The notes: generated from the letters alone by a model not told the origin. Positions 35,935-45,500 are shown, counted from the stretch's first letter. The stretch: DNA of 64,000 bases from JAWPMT01 sp965227935 (GCA_965227935.1 CBDDGS010000019.1:2294001-2358000); one strand, 5' to 3'. Translations and numbers: made by a program.

Positions 35935-36657
35935 ATGCGATTTGCAAAAGTTTTATCATCTACAGTCCTACTGCTTATAGTAGGTCTCGGCTTCGGCCAG
36001 GACATCAGATTCGACGCAGAGGCGACACGAAGCGAGTTGTTGCGGGTCGCCCATCTACTGCAGGATGAGGGTGAGCTCGATTCCGTTCTCACAGCTGCCA
36101 TCGACAACTCCCCTGTTTTGAAAGCAATCGGTGAAGACATGAACATCTATCAGGAAGAGTATCGGCAAAAGAGTCGTAACTGGTCTTCCAGCTTGACGCT
36201 GTCTGTCAATATCTTCAGCCTCAATACAACTACCTATGAAGATCGTTCAGTGACAACTGCCGGAGTACTCCCCAATGTCGGCGTTGGCCTCACCATTGAC
36301 CCTGAGAAGATCATCAATCGCAAAAGTTACATGCGCCAAGCTGAGCAAAAGTATCGTCGGTCACATCACCAGCAAATGGCGCAAAAACAGCTTCTGCAGC
36401 AGCAACTGATTCGGATGTACTATGAGTACATGTCATTGCTCGAGTCGCTATTGCTGAAAGAGCAAAGTGTGGAAACACGACGCCAACACTACAACACCGT
36501 GGAGATCGCCTTTCAAAATGGTGAAGGCACCTATGAACAGTTGATGATCATCCAAAATCAGCTGCTTCTGGCCGAGCAGGACCTTACGGATACGCATATC
36601 AAAGGCTTGAGCGTCAAACGTCAAATCAGAGTATTCCTCGAAGATCCATCGCTATGA
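35935..36657 (+). CDS. Half-length TolC-like outer-membrane factor
   Basis: 240 residues with a signal peptide (MRFAKVLSSTVLLLIVGLGFGQ). Residues 60-235 follow one TolC repeat: LTAAIDNSPVLKAIGEDM, a strand pair (SLTLSVNIFSLN, GVLPNVGVGLTIDP), and two long helices with Gln/Leu heptads (QKQLLQQQLIRMYYEYMSLL). Classical TolC proteins have two such repeats in about 450 residues, so this one would need to form hexamers to make the same channel. It stands where a Wza-type export protein is expected and overlaps the Wzz-like gene by four bases. It may serve as export conduit for the polysaccharide; that is inference. Confidence 0.78.
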   Translation: MRFAKVLSSTVLLLIVGLGFGQDIRFDAEATRSELLRVAHLLQDEGELDSVLTAAIDNSPVLKAIGEDMNIYQEEYRQKSRNWSSSLTLSVNIFSLNTTTYEDRSVTTAGVLPNVGVGLTIDPEKIINRKSYMRQAEQKYRRSHHQQMAQKQLLQQQLIRMYYEYMSLLESLLLKEQSVETRRQHYNTVEIAFQNGEGTYEQLMIIQNQLLLAEQDLTDTHIKGLSVKRQIRVFLEDPSL

Positions 36658-38813
36658 GCCTGTACGAAATCATACGACTCTTCTACTACAACAAGGTCAA
36701 GATCCTTATCGCAGCCCTGCTGCCGCCGATGTTGATCTTCTTCCTGACTAGCAACCTTCCTAAGGAGTACCAGGCGAGTGCCATGCTGTACACAGGAATC
36801 GCCTCCGGGTATACACTCGAGTCAGGCGAAAATGAGCGCATCGACTATCACCGCATCAACAATGCATTTGACAATCTCATTGGTTTACTCAAATCGAGAG
36901 AAACCATGGAGCAAGTGGGATTGATGTTGCTCGCACAACACCTGATGCTGGAGGAACCCAACAAGTACCAACTCGGTCATGAAGGATTCGAAAACCTACA
37001 ACAGGTCGTTAGTGACAAACACCGGAAGGAATGGGTCGCTGACAGCTCTGTAGCGCTCACTTTTGCACGACTGCACAGGGCCTACCAGCAGGGAAGCTCT
37101 CCAGTCCTCCAGACGCTTTGTACTGAGGAGGGAAGTCCTTACAGCTTCAAGACACTGGCAAAAATCGAAGTGAAGCGCGTCAAGTCCAGCGACATGATCC
37201 TGGTAGCCTACCGTTCATCGGATCCGGCCTTGTGCACCAGCACTTTGAATGTACTGCTGGACGTCTTCATTCATCGATATCGCGACCTCAAAGAATCTGA
37301 AACCAATAATGTGGTCGCATATTTTGAGGAGCAGCTGGATAGCATCAAGATTAAGCTCACCACAGCAGAAGATCACTTGACCGGCTTTCGTAGTGATAAT
37401 GGTGTAATCAACTACGGCGAACAGACCAAGGCCCTCGCGATCAAGAAGCAAAATGCTCTTGAAGTCTATTCCAATAAAAAAATGGGTATGCAAGCCAATG
37501 AAAGCGCATTGGCGGCTATCGAAGATAAACTAAGCATGCGCGAATCGCTCCTCGCCCGCAACGCGACAGTGATAGAGATCAAACAGGAACTCAGCGAAGT
37601 AACGGCCCAGTTGGCCAGAGCGGCACTGGATTCGACCTACGGAGCGCTTCATGCACTCGAGGCACGTCAACGAGAACTCAGATCTCAGATGCAGACTGAA
37701 CTGGTCTCTGCCTTCAACGCTGCCAACTCACGATCAGGGATCACAACACAACAGCTCCTCAACGACTGGCTCAGCCATGTCATCACGCTTGAGAAAGAGA
37801 AAACAGAGGTCAAACTCTTCGGCCAAAGGCTGGCCGAACTGGACACAGAGTACGAGCGCTTTGCACCTCTGGGGTCTACCATCGATCGATATGAGCGCGA
37901 AATCGATGTCTTCGAGCGAGAGTACCTTGAAATCTTACGCGGCCTAAACATGGCCAAGCTACGCCAGCAAAATCTGCAGCTAGCCTCGACCCTCAAAGTA
38001 ATCGACGCACCCATCTTTCCAAAAGATCCGCTGGCGAGTAAAAGAAAGCTGCTGGTAGTTGCCGGATTCCTGGCGGGCTTCATCGGAGTGATTAGCATCA
38101 TCATTGCTTTCGAGCTCTTTGACCCCACACTCCAAAGTCCCCTAAAAGCCAAGAGCCAGACCGGCCTTCCTCTCGCTGGTGCGCTACCTGTTTGCGATGA
38201 TCGCTTTCGGAAGACATTTGGGAATGACCTCGAGCGCCAGCTCCTCCGTCTGACACTGAACAAGATCAAATCTCAGATTCCCGATGCCTCCGCTCCCCTA
38301 TTGATAGGTATCACGAGCACCAGCCCCCGTGCGGGAAAGACCGAAATGATGCAGCGCTTGCACGAGGAAGTGACCGCACAGCCAGGGCAGTCCCTGATCC
38401 TATCATCCAAGGGACAAGCAGAAGAAGCGCAGAAAGATGGTGTCACTTATCTGGATCCCACAAAAGATACCAACCTGCAGCACCTGCTGTCGAAAACGGA
38501 AACGAAGGACTTGCGGTACATCTTTATCGAATTGCCATGCTTGCTGGAAGGTAACCGTCTGCCCTCCTTCATCAATGACCTACAGTTGATTGTAACTGTC
38601 GAGACGCCTCTGACCATTTGGCGGGAGCCGCAGATGGAGGTCATTCAAAACTTAAGGGACCGATTACGGGATCAGCCGCTCCTCTTGTTCCTAAACGGCA
38701 TCAAGCCTCGGTTCCTCGATCAGGTAGTAGGAGAAGTACCCAAGAAACGCAACAAACTCGTCGAGCTAGGCCGTAGCCTGCTCCGCGGAAGAGTAACACG
38801 TCAAAAGATCTAG
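36654..38813 (+). CDS. Wzz/Wzc-like chain-length protein with degenerate kinase domain
   Basis: 719 residues. One helix near 15-33 and another near 463-485 flank a long periplasmic coiled coil (residues 190-440), the Wzz layout. The cytoplasmic C-terminus (540-700) resembles a BY-kinase: GITSTSPRAGKTEMM is a Walker A-like loop. But the A' motif (usually LxDxD) reads SLILSSKGQ and the Walker B (usually DxP) reads FIELP, and no tyrosine cluster ends the chain. It is likely a co-polymerase that lost kinase activity, though nucleotide binding may remain. It starts within the stop of the TolC-like gene and the glycosyltransferase gene follows after three bases. Confidence 0.85.
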   Translation: MSLYEIIRLFYYNKVKILIAALLPPMLIFFLTSNLPKEYQASAMLYTGIASGYTLESGENERIDYHRINNAFDNLIGLLKSRETMEQVGLMLLAQHLMLEEPNKYQLGHEGFENLQQVVSDKHRKEWVADSSVALTFARLHRAYQQGSSPVLQTLCTEEGSPYSFKTLAKIEVKRVKSSDMILVAYRSSDPALCTSTLNVLLDVFIHRYRDLKESETNNVVAYFEEQLDSIKIKLTTAEDHLTGFRSDNGVINYGEQTKALAIKKQNALEVYSNKKMGMQANESALAAIEDKLSMRESLLARNATVIEIKQELSEVTAQLARAALDSTYGALHALEARQRELRSQMQTELVSAFNAANSRSGITTQQLLNDWLSHVITLEKEKTEVKLFGQRLAELDTEYERFAPLGSTIDRYEREIDVFEREYLEILRGLNMAKLRQQNLQLASTLKVIDAPIFPKDPLASKRKLLVVAGFLAGFIGVISIIIAFELFDPTLQSPLKAKSQTGLPLAGALPVCDDRFRKTFGNDLERQLLRLTLNKIKSQIPDASAPLLIGITSTSPRAGKTEMMQRLHEEVTAQPGQSLILSSKGQAEEAQKDGVTYLDPTKDTNLQHLLSKTETKDLRYIFIELPCLLEGNRLPSFINDLQLIVTVETPLTIWREPQMEVIQNLRDRLRDQPLLLFLNGIKPRFLDQVVGEVPKKRNKLVELGRSLLRGRVTRQKI

Positions 38814-38816
38814 GAA

Positions 38817-39998
38817 ATGAATAAGAAACCATCCATCGTCTGTATCGCTATGACCACCTGGTCCGGAGACTACGCCAAGGCCATCGTCCAAATGATGACA
38901 CAGGCCTCCGCTGAGTACGATGTCCTCTTTGTGGACTATCAATTCACATGGAAAGACGTGCTCATGAAGCTATTTGGAAGAGGAGCCGCTCCAGTTCGAC
39001 GAATGTTTGGGATCAGCCCCAGGATCCGCCGTGAGGAAGAGACCCATGTGTTGACACCTCTCCCCATTCTGCCCATCAACTGGATCGGAAATCACAAGAT
39101 CCACCGCGTGCTGAATTCGTTGAATGGATGGATCCTGACTCAGCAGATAAAGGCGGCACAGAAGACACTGGCTCTTGAAGATGCTACCTTCATCTATGCG
39201 TTCAACCCCATTGCAGGCTACCCCATTCACAAGAACCTGAAGCCAATTAACAGCTACTACTACTGCTATGACAACATTGCGAGTGCGCAATGGTGCAGTG
39301 CTCATGGGGCATATTACGAGAATCTCCTTATGTCGCGGGTATCTGGGGTCATCACCAGCTCTGAGGGTCTGTATCAACAAAAGAGCGTGTGGAATGAAAG
39401 AACTTCGCTCATTCGCAATGGTGCAGATACAGCCCTTTTCAGCAAGGCCTTCAAGCTCAATCCCCCTACACAAAAAGCGGTGTGCTACATGGGTTCTTTG
39501 GATGATCGGCTCGACTATCAGCTTTTGCAAGGGGCGATAAAGTCGATGCCAGATACGCACTTTCGGTTCATCGGTAGGGTCTGCGATCCCCTCGCAAAGC
39601 AGTTGGGCGAATATCCCAACGTCACCTTGCACGGCCCTAAGCCGCTGGAGCAACTGCCCAACTGGCTTCAAGGTGCATCTGTAGGAATTATTCCTTTCGT
39701 TAAGAATGCTTTCACCAAGAACATCTACCCACTCAAAATCAATGAATACCTGGCAGCAGGACTTCCCGTCGTACTGACAGACTTTGCGCCACTGAAGGAA
39801 TTCAGCGCCATCACCTACAAGGCTACCGGTGTTGCAGACTTTGTCGCTGCCCTCGAACACGCCATGGACGAAGATCGCGCTACCCAAAGAACACGCCGCC
39901 AGCAGTTTGCAAATGCACAAGACTGGTCAGCACGCTTCGAAGATCTCAAAGCATTCATTTCACCAGAAAAAGTCAATCGCCATGTGGAAGCGGCTTAG
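38817..39998 (+). CDS. Glycosyltransferase (TuaH-like, GT-B fold)
   Basis: 393 residues, cytoplasmic. The C-terminal nucleotide-sugar half carries GSLDDRLDYQLL, FRFIGRV, VTLHGPKPLEQLPNWLQGASVGIIPF and KNIYPLKINEYLAAGLPVVLTDF, where the last segment holds the family's acidic residue. The pattern resembles TuaH and related group-1 transferases. The N-terminus has IVCIAMTTWSGDYAK in place of a classic glycine-rich loop. It is third in the plus-strand polysaccharide operon and overlaps the flippase gene by 17 bases. Donor and acceptor sugars cannot be read. Confidence 0.87.
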   Translation: MNKKPSIVCIAMTTWSGDYAKAIVQMMTQASAEYDVLFVDYQFTWKDVLMKLFGRGAAPVRRMFGISPRIRREEETHVLTPLPILPINWIGNHKIHRVLNSLNGWILTQQIKAAQKTLALEDATFIYAFNPIAGYPIHKNLKPINSYYYCYDNIASAQWCSAHGAYYENLLMSRVSGVITSSEGLYQQKSVWNERTSLIRNGADTALFSKAFKLNPPTQKAVCYMGSLDDRLDYQLLQGAIKSMPDTHFRFIGRVCDPLAKQLGEYPNVTLHGPKPLEQLPNWLQGASVGIIPFVKNAFTKNIYPLKINEYLAAGLPVVLTDFAPLKEFSAITYKATGVADFVAALEHAMDEDRATQRTRRQQFANAQDWSARFEDLKAFISPEKVNRHVEAA

Positions 39999-41322
39999 TC
40001 AATCACAGTCCTTGCGACTGACAAGTGGCAACGTGCTTGCTTCTGCTGTGGGATTCGTCAACTTCTACCTGGTGGCGAAGGTCTTGTCGGTCAATGAGTT
40101 TGGCTCGTGGGTACTCTTCCTTAGCAGCACAGGCCTCGTCGAAATGATACGAACGGGTATCATCCGACAGGGATTTGTTCGTGCCTACCAAACCGCAGCT
40201 GACGCTGTTGAAAAGCAGACTGTCCTGGGCGCAGCCTGGCTCCTTAACATAAGCGTCTCTATTGCCATCCCTGTAGTGGCTCTATCGGGCACATGGCTCT
40301 TGAGCGACTGGGTAGACGCTCAGAACCTGACCTACTATCTGATCTTCGTTCCCACATTTGTGGTGGTCAGCATGCCCTATGCCATGGGCATGTGGATTGC
40401 GCAGGTCAGAGGCAAGTATCTCACGCTCACAGCCTACCGAGTGCTATTGAATGGTTCTCTTCTTCTCGTGCTGTCGGTATTAAGCATGACCAGCGCAGTG
40501 GCTTTGGATAAACTCACAGCCATCTACCTGATGCTGGTTGGGTTCGTTGGGATGATACTTTCCCTTCGCCACCTACAATTCCGCGCGATCCTGTTCGCAA
40601 CAAAAAAACAGGTCCTTGAACTGTGGCGGTTTGGAACGCACAATGTAGCCACACTCACGGGGGCTACCTTCCTCAAGAGCACAGACCTACTGATGATCGG
40701 TGCTTTCCTGGGGGCGCCTGCTGTAGCGTTGTACAGCCTCCCACTGAAGATATTGGAAGTAGTAGACATACCGTTCCGCAGTGTGATCATGGTCAAGTAT
40801 TCACAACTGTGTCAGCTGGCGAAAGATGGTGGATCACAGCGCTTCAAATCTGCCGCAGAGTTGTTGCTAGCGATAACGGTGGCGCTGGCTTTAGCGGCTG
40901 GTATCATGCTGTTCGTCGGTGCAGACATCATCGTGAAGATCATGGACTGGCAGGAGCCGGCAAGTGCCGCGCTACTTATTCGCATCTTCTGTGTAGCACT
41001 GCTATTGATGGCTGTCGATAAGGTGATGGGTGTGTTGTTCGACAGCATCGGTCATCCCAAAGAGAATGCAAGAAAAGTGTGGCTCATGCTCCTTGTCAAT
41101 GTACTTGGCAACTGGCTCGTCCTCCACCTGACGGGCTCACTCTATGGCGTAGCCGCCGTCACATCGCTCAACCTTGTGGCAGGCATCATCTACAGTATCA
41201 GGCGCTTCGGGTTCGTAAGACTATCACCCATTCGGGTGATGGTCACAATTCAGCATGAAGCCAGGAAGCTGCTGGGAAACGTTTCCTGGTTGCGAAAAAC
41301 TCAAATTGAAACACCTCAATAA
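39982..41322 (+). CDS. Oligosaccharide flippase (Wzx-like, MOP superfamily)
   Basis: 446 residues from the ATG at 39982 (MWKRLSQSQSLRL); the earlier frame lies inside the glycosyltransferase gene. Twelve or so helices are visible. The start (TSGNVLASAVGFVNFYLVAKVLSVNEFGSWVLFLS) is cut here to its pattern: GNxLxxxxxFxxxxxxAKxLSxxEFGxW, typical of polysaccharide transport proteins. It flips the lipid-linked repeat unit to the periplasm. FGTHNVATLTGATFLKSTD in the middle repeats the pattern for the second half of the protein. Confidence 0.9.
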   Translation: MWKRLSQSQSLRLTSGNVLASAVGFVNFYLVAKVLSVNEFGSWVLFLSSTGLVEMIRTGIIRQGFVRAYQTAADAVEKQTVLGAAWLLNISVSIAIPVVALSGTWLLSDWVDAQNLTYYLIFVPTFVVVSMPYAMGMWIAQVRGKYLTLTAYRVLLNGSLLLVLSVLSMTSAVALDKLTAIYLMLVGFVGMILSLRHLQFRAILFATKKQVLELWRFGTHNVATLTGATFLKSTDLLMIGAFLGAPAVALYSLPLKILEVVDIPFRSVIMVKYSQLCQLAKDGGSQRFKSAAELLLAITVALALAAGIMLFVGADIIVKIMDWQEPASAALLIRIFCVALLLMAVDKVMGVLFDSIGHPKENARKVWLMLLVNVLGNWLVLHLTGSLYGVAAVTSLNLVAGIIYSIRRFGFVRLSPIRVMVTIQHEARKLLGNVSWLRKTQIETPQ

Positions 41323-41333
41323 AAGAATAAGAT

Positions 41334-42251
41334 ATGTTACCAAATTTCATCATCGTAGGAGCCGGTAAGTGTGGCACGACCGCCCTCAATCACTACCTCG
41401 AACAGCACCCGGACGTTTACATGTCTCCAGTGAAAGAACCCAACTTCTTCGCACTCGAGGGGGAAACGTTCCCAACAGCCGAGGAAGACCCTCTACAGCA
41501 GTTCAATTTCCCCACTGCCGTCACTGAACGATCAGCGTACGAAGGTCTGTTCGAAGGTGTCCAAGGTGAGAAAGCCATCGGTGAAGTCAGCCCTCTCTAC
41601 CTCTACTCCGATCGAGCTGCCTACAAAATCAAAAAGCACCTCCCCGATGTAAAAATCATCGTAATGCTGCGCGATCCCGTGGAGCGACTCTATTCGCGCT
41701 ACATGCATCTGGCCAGAGAAAATCGCCAGCCCAGCGATACGTTCGAGGATGCCCTCAGCGGCAACCGGATCTGGTGGGAGCGTAATGACCTCATATCAGA
41801 AGGCTTCTACTCCCGTCACTGGGCGCGGTACCAGGAACTGTTCGCGGCAGAGCAACTGAAGGTTTGTTTCTACGAAGACTTCGTCAGTCGCCCTAATGAA
41901 ACGCTTGCGGATATATTCGAATTCCTCGGTGTGGATACAGCGTTTAGACCTGACATGGCAACGAAGCATAACAAGTCCGGATTTGTGAAGAACCCTATCC
42001 TTGATCGGCTCGTCGGTCAACAGAGTATCGTGAAGTCATCCATCACCCGAATGCTCCCAGGAGCCTGGAAGTGGATCCGTCAGAACGACACGATTCGCGA
42101 TCTGGTCACCAAGGTGCGCAACAAAAACCTTCACAAGCCCAAACTCGAAAAGACTACACGTCGGCAAATGATCCAGCAGGTGTACCGAGAAGACATTCTC
42201 CATCTCCAGAACCTGCTCGGCAAGGACCTAACCCATTGGCTCACAACATAA
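41334..42251 (+). CDS. PAPS-dependent sulfotransferase
   Basis: 305 residues, soluble. The 5'-phosphosulfate loop is IVGAGKCGTTAL (near residues 6-17), and the 3'-phosphate motif is VMLRDPVERLYSRYMH (near 109-124). EVSPLYLY and DFVSRPNETLADIFEFLGV also match family marks of the heparan-type sulfotransferases. It moves a sulfate group from PAPS to a sugar hydroxyl. Its place between flippase and glycosyltransferases points to a sulfated polysaccharide, more common in marine organisms. No PAPS synthesis genes are in the window. Confidence 0.92.
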   Translation: MLPNFIIVGAGKCGTTALNHYLEQHPDVYMSPVKEPNFFALEGETFPTAEEDPLQQFNFPTAVTERSAYEGLFEGVQGEKAIGEVSPLYLYSDRAAYKIKKHLPDVKIIVMLRDPVERLYSRYMHLARENRQPSDTFEDALSGNRIWWERNDLISEGFYSRHWARYQELFAAEQLKVCFYEDFVSRPNETLADIFEFLGVDTAFRPDMATKHNKSGFVKNPILDRLVGQQSIVKSSITRMLPGAWKWIRQNDTIRDLVTKVRNKNLHKPKLEKTTRRQMIQQVYREDILHLQNLLGKDLTHWLTT

Positions 42252-42264
42252 ATCAACAAAAGTC

Positions 42265-43440
42265 ATGTTTGTAACATTCATCCTTTCTATCGTCGCAGTC
42301 TATCTTATCTTCAATACGTTGTACTACGCATTTTTCACCGCAGCGGCTTTGTTGCAGAAAAACTCGGTAGCCATTGAAGCATCCAAATTCCGAAACAAGG
42401 TGGCTGTACTGATCCCCGCTTACAAGGAGGACGCGGTCATTGTGGATACCGCCCGACAGGCGTTGAAGCAAAAGTATGACTCCGACTTGTTCGATGTGGT
42501 GATAATAGCCGATTCGCTGCAGCCCGATACGTTGGAAGAGCTACGCACCGTGGCGGTCGAAGTCGTGGAAGTGTCCTTCGAAAAAAGCACCAAGTCCAAG
42601 GCGCTCAATGCGACGATGGCCCGTCTCGATGACAGCTATGACATTGCGGTGGTTCTTGATGCCGACAATGTGATGGCGCCAGACTTCCTCGATCGTGTCA
42701 ACGCAGCGTATGTTGGCGGACATGCCGCTATCCAGGGCCACCGTGTCGCTAAAAACAAACATGGCGAGATGGCCCTTCTTGATGGGGCCAGTGAGGAAAT
42801 TAACAATACAATCTTCAGGAAAGGTCACGTGGCCGTCGGCTTGTCAAGTGCCCTGATTGGTTCCGGTATGGCCTTCGACTACGCCCTTTTCAAGCGATAC
42901 ATGGCCGAAATCAAAGCACTGGGTGGGTTTGACAAGGAACTAGAACTGCGACTACTGCATGATGGCATACACATCGCCTACCTCGAAGATGCTCTGGTAT
43001 TCGATGAGAAAGTCAGCAAAAAGGAGGTCTTCCTCCGACAGCGCACCCGATGGATATCAGCCCAGATTGATTATGCGCGACGTCACTTTGGTCGAGCAGT
43101 GAAGTGCCTTGTCACCAACCGCAACTGGGACTACCTGGATAAAGTGTTGCAGTTTGTGCTGCTACCCCGCTTGATGCTACTGGGTACCCTCTCGATAGCG
43201 GTCGTCGTTACAGCCCTTGCTTTTTCAGCATCCCTGGCCCTAATGTCTGTTTTGACACTAGGCGCATTCATGCTTACTTTGGTGGCTGCACTTCCCAGGG
43301 GTATGTGGAATAAAAAACTGATCAAGTCAATCGGACGACTGCCAATGGTGTTTTGGTTGATGATCAAAGCCACGCTTCAGATGAAGAAGGCGCGAAAGAG
43401 TTTCATGCACACACCGCACAGCGCAACTTCTCAGTCATGA
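42265..43440 (+). CDS. Membrane glycosyltransferase family 2
   Basis: 391 residues. One N-terminal helix, then a GT-A domain: VAVLIPAYKED, VVLDADN (DxD near residue 131), HDGIH and LRQRTRWISAQ (the Q-x-x-R-W motif of processive enzymes near residue 255), and two or three C-terminal helices. The pattern is that of cellulose/hyaluronan-synthase relatives, although in this locus it may add a single sugar. Its TGA overlaps the next glycosyltransferase start (ATGA at 43437-43440). Confidence 0.9.
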   Translation: MFVTFILSIVAVYLIFNTLYYAFFTAAALLQKNSVAIEASKFRNKVAVLIPAYKEDAVIVDTARQALKQKYDSDLFDVVIIADSLQPDTLEELRTVAVEVVEVSFEKSTKSKALNATMARLDDSYDIAVVLDADNVMAPDFLDRVNAAYVGGHAAIQGHRVAKNKHGEMALLDGASEEINNTIFRKGHVAVGLSSALIGSGMAFDYALFKRYMAEIKALGGFDKELELRLLHDGIHIAYLEDALVFDEKVSKKEVFLRQRTRWISAQIDYARRHFGRAVKCLVTNRNWDYLDKVLQFVLLPRLMLLGTLSIAVVVTALAFSASLALMSVLTLGAFMLTLVAALPRGMWNKKLIKSIGRLPMVFWLMIKATLQMKKARKSFMHTPHSATSQS

Positions 43441-44597
43441 GAATAGGAATCGAAGCACAGCGCATCTTCCGAGCGAAGAAACACGGCATGGACATCTTCG
43501 CTCTGGAGCTGATCCGCAACCTACAGGCGCTTGACAAAGAGAACGAGTACCTGATATTTGTGAAGGACGGTCCGGACAAGGACTGCTTGCAGGAGACTGA
43601 CAACTTCAAAATCGTCATTGTGCCGGGTTTCCTGTACCCAATTTGGGAGCAGGTCTTTCTCCCCTTGGCTGTCAAAAAATACCAGCTGGACGTGTTGCAC
43701 TGCACGGCCAACACGGCACCTCTGCTTTCCAACGCGAAGACCCTGATCACTCTCCACGACATCATCTATCTCAGCAAGGCCTTTCAAGGCGGCTCCGCCT
43801 ACCAGGCCTTTGGGTCTATCTATCGCAAATGGGTCGTGCCCTCAGTGGTGAAAAAGGCAGGCAGCATCGTGACCGTTTCTAACTATGAGGAAGCGACGAT
43901 CAACAGTCAGCTGCCGTATATCTCGGATCGACTCGAAGTGATCTACAATGGTGTCAACGACCGATTCTTTGAGGAAGATGTAGCGTCTTCGAACGATCTC
44001 AATATTGACTTACCAGAGCGGTACATCTTCTTTCTCGGAAATACGGCTCCCAAGAAGAACATGAAGAACGTCCTTCGGGCTTACGACCTACATTGCCAGC
44101 AAGAGGCTTCGCCCCTACCGCTTGTGGTCGCCGAGACAGACGAAAGCACACTCACTGGCTACCTCAATGAGCTCGGACTTGACGCATTGAAGGACAAAAT
44201 CATCCCCACAGGCTACGTGCCCCATCATCTACTACCCATACTCTATCGGCGGGCGACAGTGTTTCTCTACCCCTCTTTGCGTGAGAGCTTTGGGATCCCA
44301 ATCATCGAGGCGATGGCGTGCAACACGCCTGTGATCACATCCAATACTTCTTCCATGCCCGAGGTCGCCGGGGACGCTGCGATGCTCATCGATCCGACAA
44401 TGCCGGAGGAGATCGCCGATGCAATTGCTTCGATCCTGCATGATCAGGGTTTGGCTGCTCAGTTGCAAAGCAAGGGGTCGGCTCGGGCCCGAGACTTTCA
44501 ATGGTCCGCAGCGGCGAGGCGATACAGAGAGTTGTATACTTCTGTTCATCGCGTCATCCAGAGGGAGGGCGACAGCCCGACCGAAAGATCTCTTTGA
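43437..44597 (+). CDS. Glycosyltransferase family 1/4, C-terminus made by a repeat
   Basis: 386 residues from the ATG at 43437 (MRIGIEAQRIFRAKKHGMD), coupled to the preceding GT2 gene. GT4 marks are TLHDIIYLS, VSNYEEATI, YNGVNDRFF, FFLGNTAPKKNMKNVLRAY and YPSLRESFGIPIIEAMACNTPV (E-x7-E; shown by its key residues ESFGxPxxEAMA). The last 15 codons (RVIQREGDSPTERSL and stop) lie within the first copy of the intergenic repeat starting near 44554, so repeat insertion supplied the present end. The catalytic core is intact. It is last in the plus-strand operon, and no simple terminator is seen before the repeat array. Confidence 0.9.
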   Translation: MRIGIEAQRIFRAKKHGMDIFALELIRNLQALDKENEYLIFVKDGPDKDCLQETDNFKIVIVPGFLYPIWEQVFLPLAVKKYQLDVLHCTANTAPLLSNAKTLITLHDIIYLSKAFQGGSAYQAFGSIYRKWVVPSVVKKAGSIVTVSNYEEATINSQLPYISDRLEVIYNGVNDRFFEEDVASSNDLNIDLPERYIFFLGNTAPKKNMKNVLRAYDLHCQQEASPLPLVVAETDESTLTGYLNELGLDALKDKIIPTGYVPHHLLPILYRRATVFLYPSLRESFGIPIIEAMACNTPVITSNTSSMPEVAGDAAMLIDPTMPEEIADAIASILHDQGLAAQLQSKGSARARDFQWSAAARRYRELYTSVHRVIQREGDSPTERSL

Positions 44598-45500
44598 CGT
44601 GTTGCGTAATTCCTACGTCGGAGATTCTTCGTCGCAGATCCAGGTAGAGGAACACTTGACATCCGCCATGTGCTCCTCTGAATGACGGAGGGAATGAAGA
44701 ATTCCTTCGGATTGTCTGCCCTTCGACCGGGCTCGCGTTCGAGAGCCTCCCTCGGCCGCCATCCGCGTGCCGCCGAAGCTTCAGCGGAGGAGCAAGGCTC
44801 GCCGACGACGCGGCAGGGTGACAATCCCGCTTGTAAAACCTGTCTTTCAAGTCATCCAGACTGTGCCTCCGCTTAGCCGCTACGGCGAAGCAAGGGGAGG
44901 GAGATAGCCCGACCGAAGGATCTCTTTGACGCGATGCTGCAATGCTCCATTGGAGATTCTTCGTCGCAACTCCAGGGAGAGCCATATTTGACATATAGCC
45001 CTGTGCTCCTCTGAATGACGGAGGGAATGAAAAGTCCCGTTGGATTGTCTGCCCTTCGAGAGCCTCAGGGTGACAATCCCGCTTGTAAAACGTCTTTCAA
45101 GTCATCCAGACTGTGCCTCCGCTTAGCCGCTACGGCGAAGCAAGGGGGAGGGAGATAGCCCGACCGAAGGATCTCTTTGACGCGATGCTACAATTCCTCC
45201 GTAGGAGATTCTTCGTCGCAAATCCAGCTAGAACAACACTGGACATTGGTCTTGTGCTCCTCTGAATAACGGAGGGAATGAAGAATTCCTTCGGATTGTC
45301 TGCCCTTCGGGAACCTCAGAGTGACAATCCCGCTGGTAAAACCTGTCTTCCGCGTCATCCAGAGGGAGGGCCATAGCCCGACCGAAGGATCTCTTTGACG
45401 CGATGCTGTGATTGCTCCGTGCGAGATTCTTCGTCGCAGATCCAAGAGGATCGACACTTGGACATCCGCCATGTGCTCCTCTGAATGACGGAGGGAACCG
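44554..45500. repeat. Array of four palindromic intergenic repeats
   Basis: Four related units begin near 44554, 44900, 45149 and 45351. The first and last start GTCATCCAGAGG; each unit ends with CTCCTCTGAATGACGG or a close variant (45272 reads GAATAACGG), giving inverted termini. Inside, GAAGGATCTC pairs with GAGATTCTTC. Between units lie GAATTCCTTCGGATTGTC and GTGACAATCCCGC segments. They look like non-autonomous palindromic elements; no transposase is seen. Apparent open frames here are repeat artefacts. Confidence 0.85.

Noticed and set aside
38970..39920. 316-codon open frame on the minus strand
   Set aside because: It is antisense to a clear glycosyltransferase with intact motifs.
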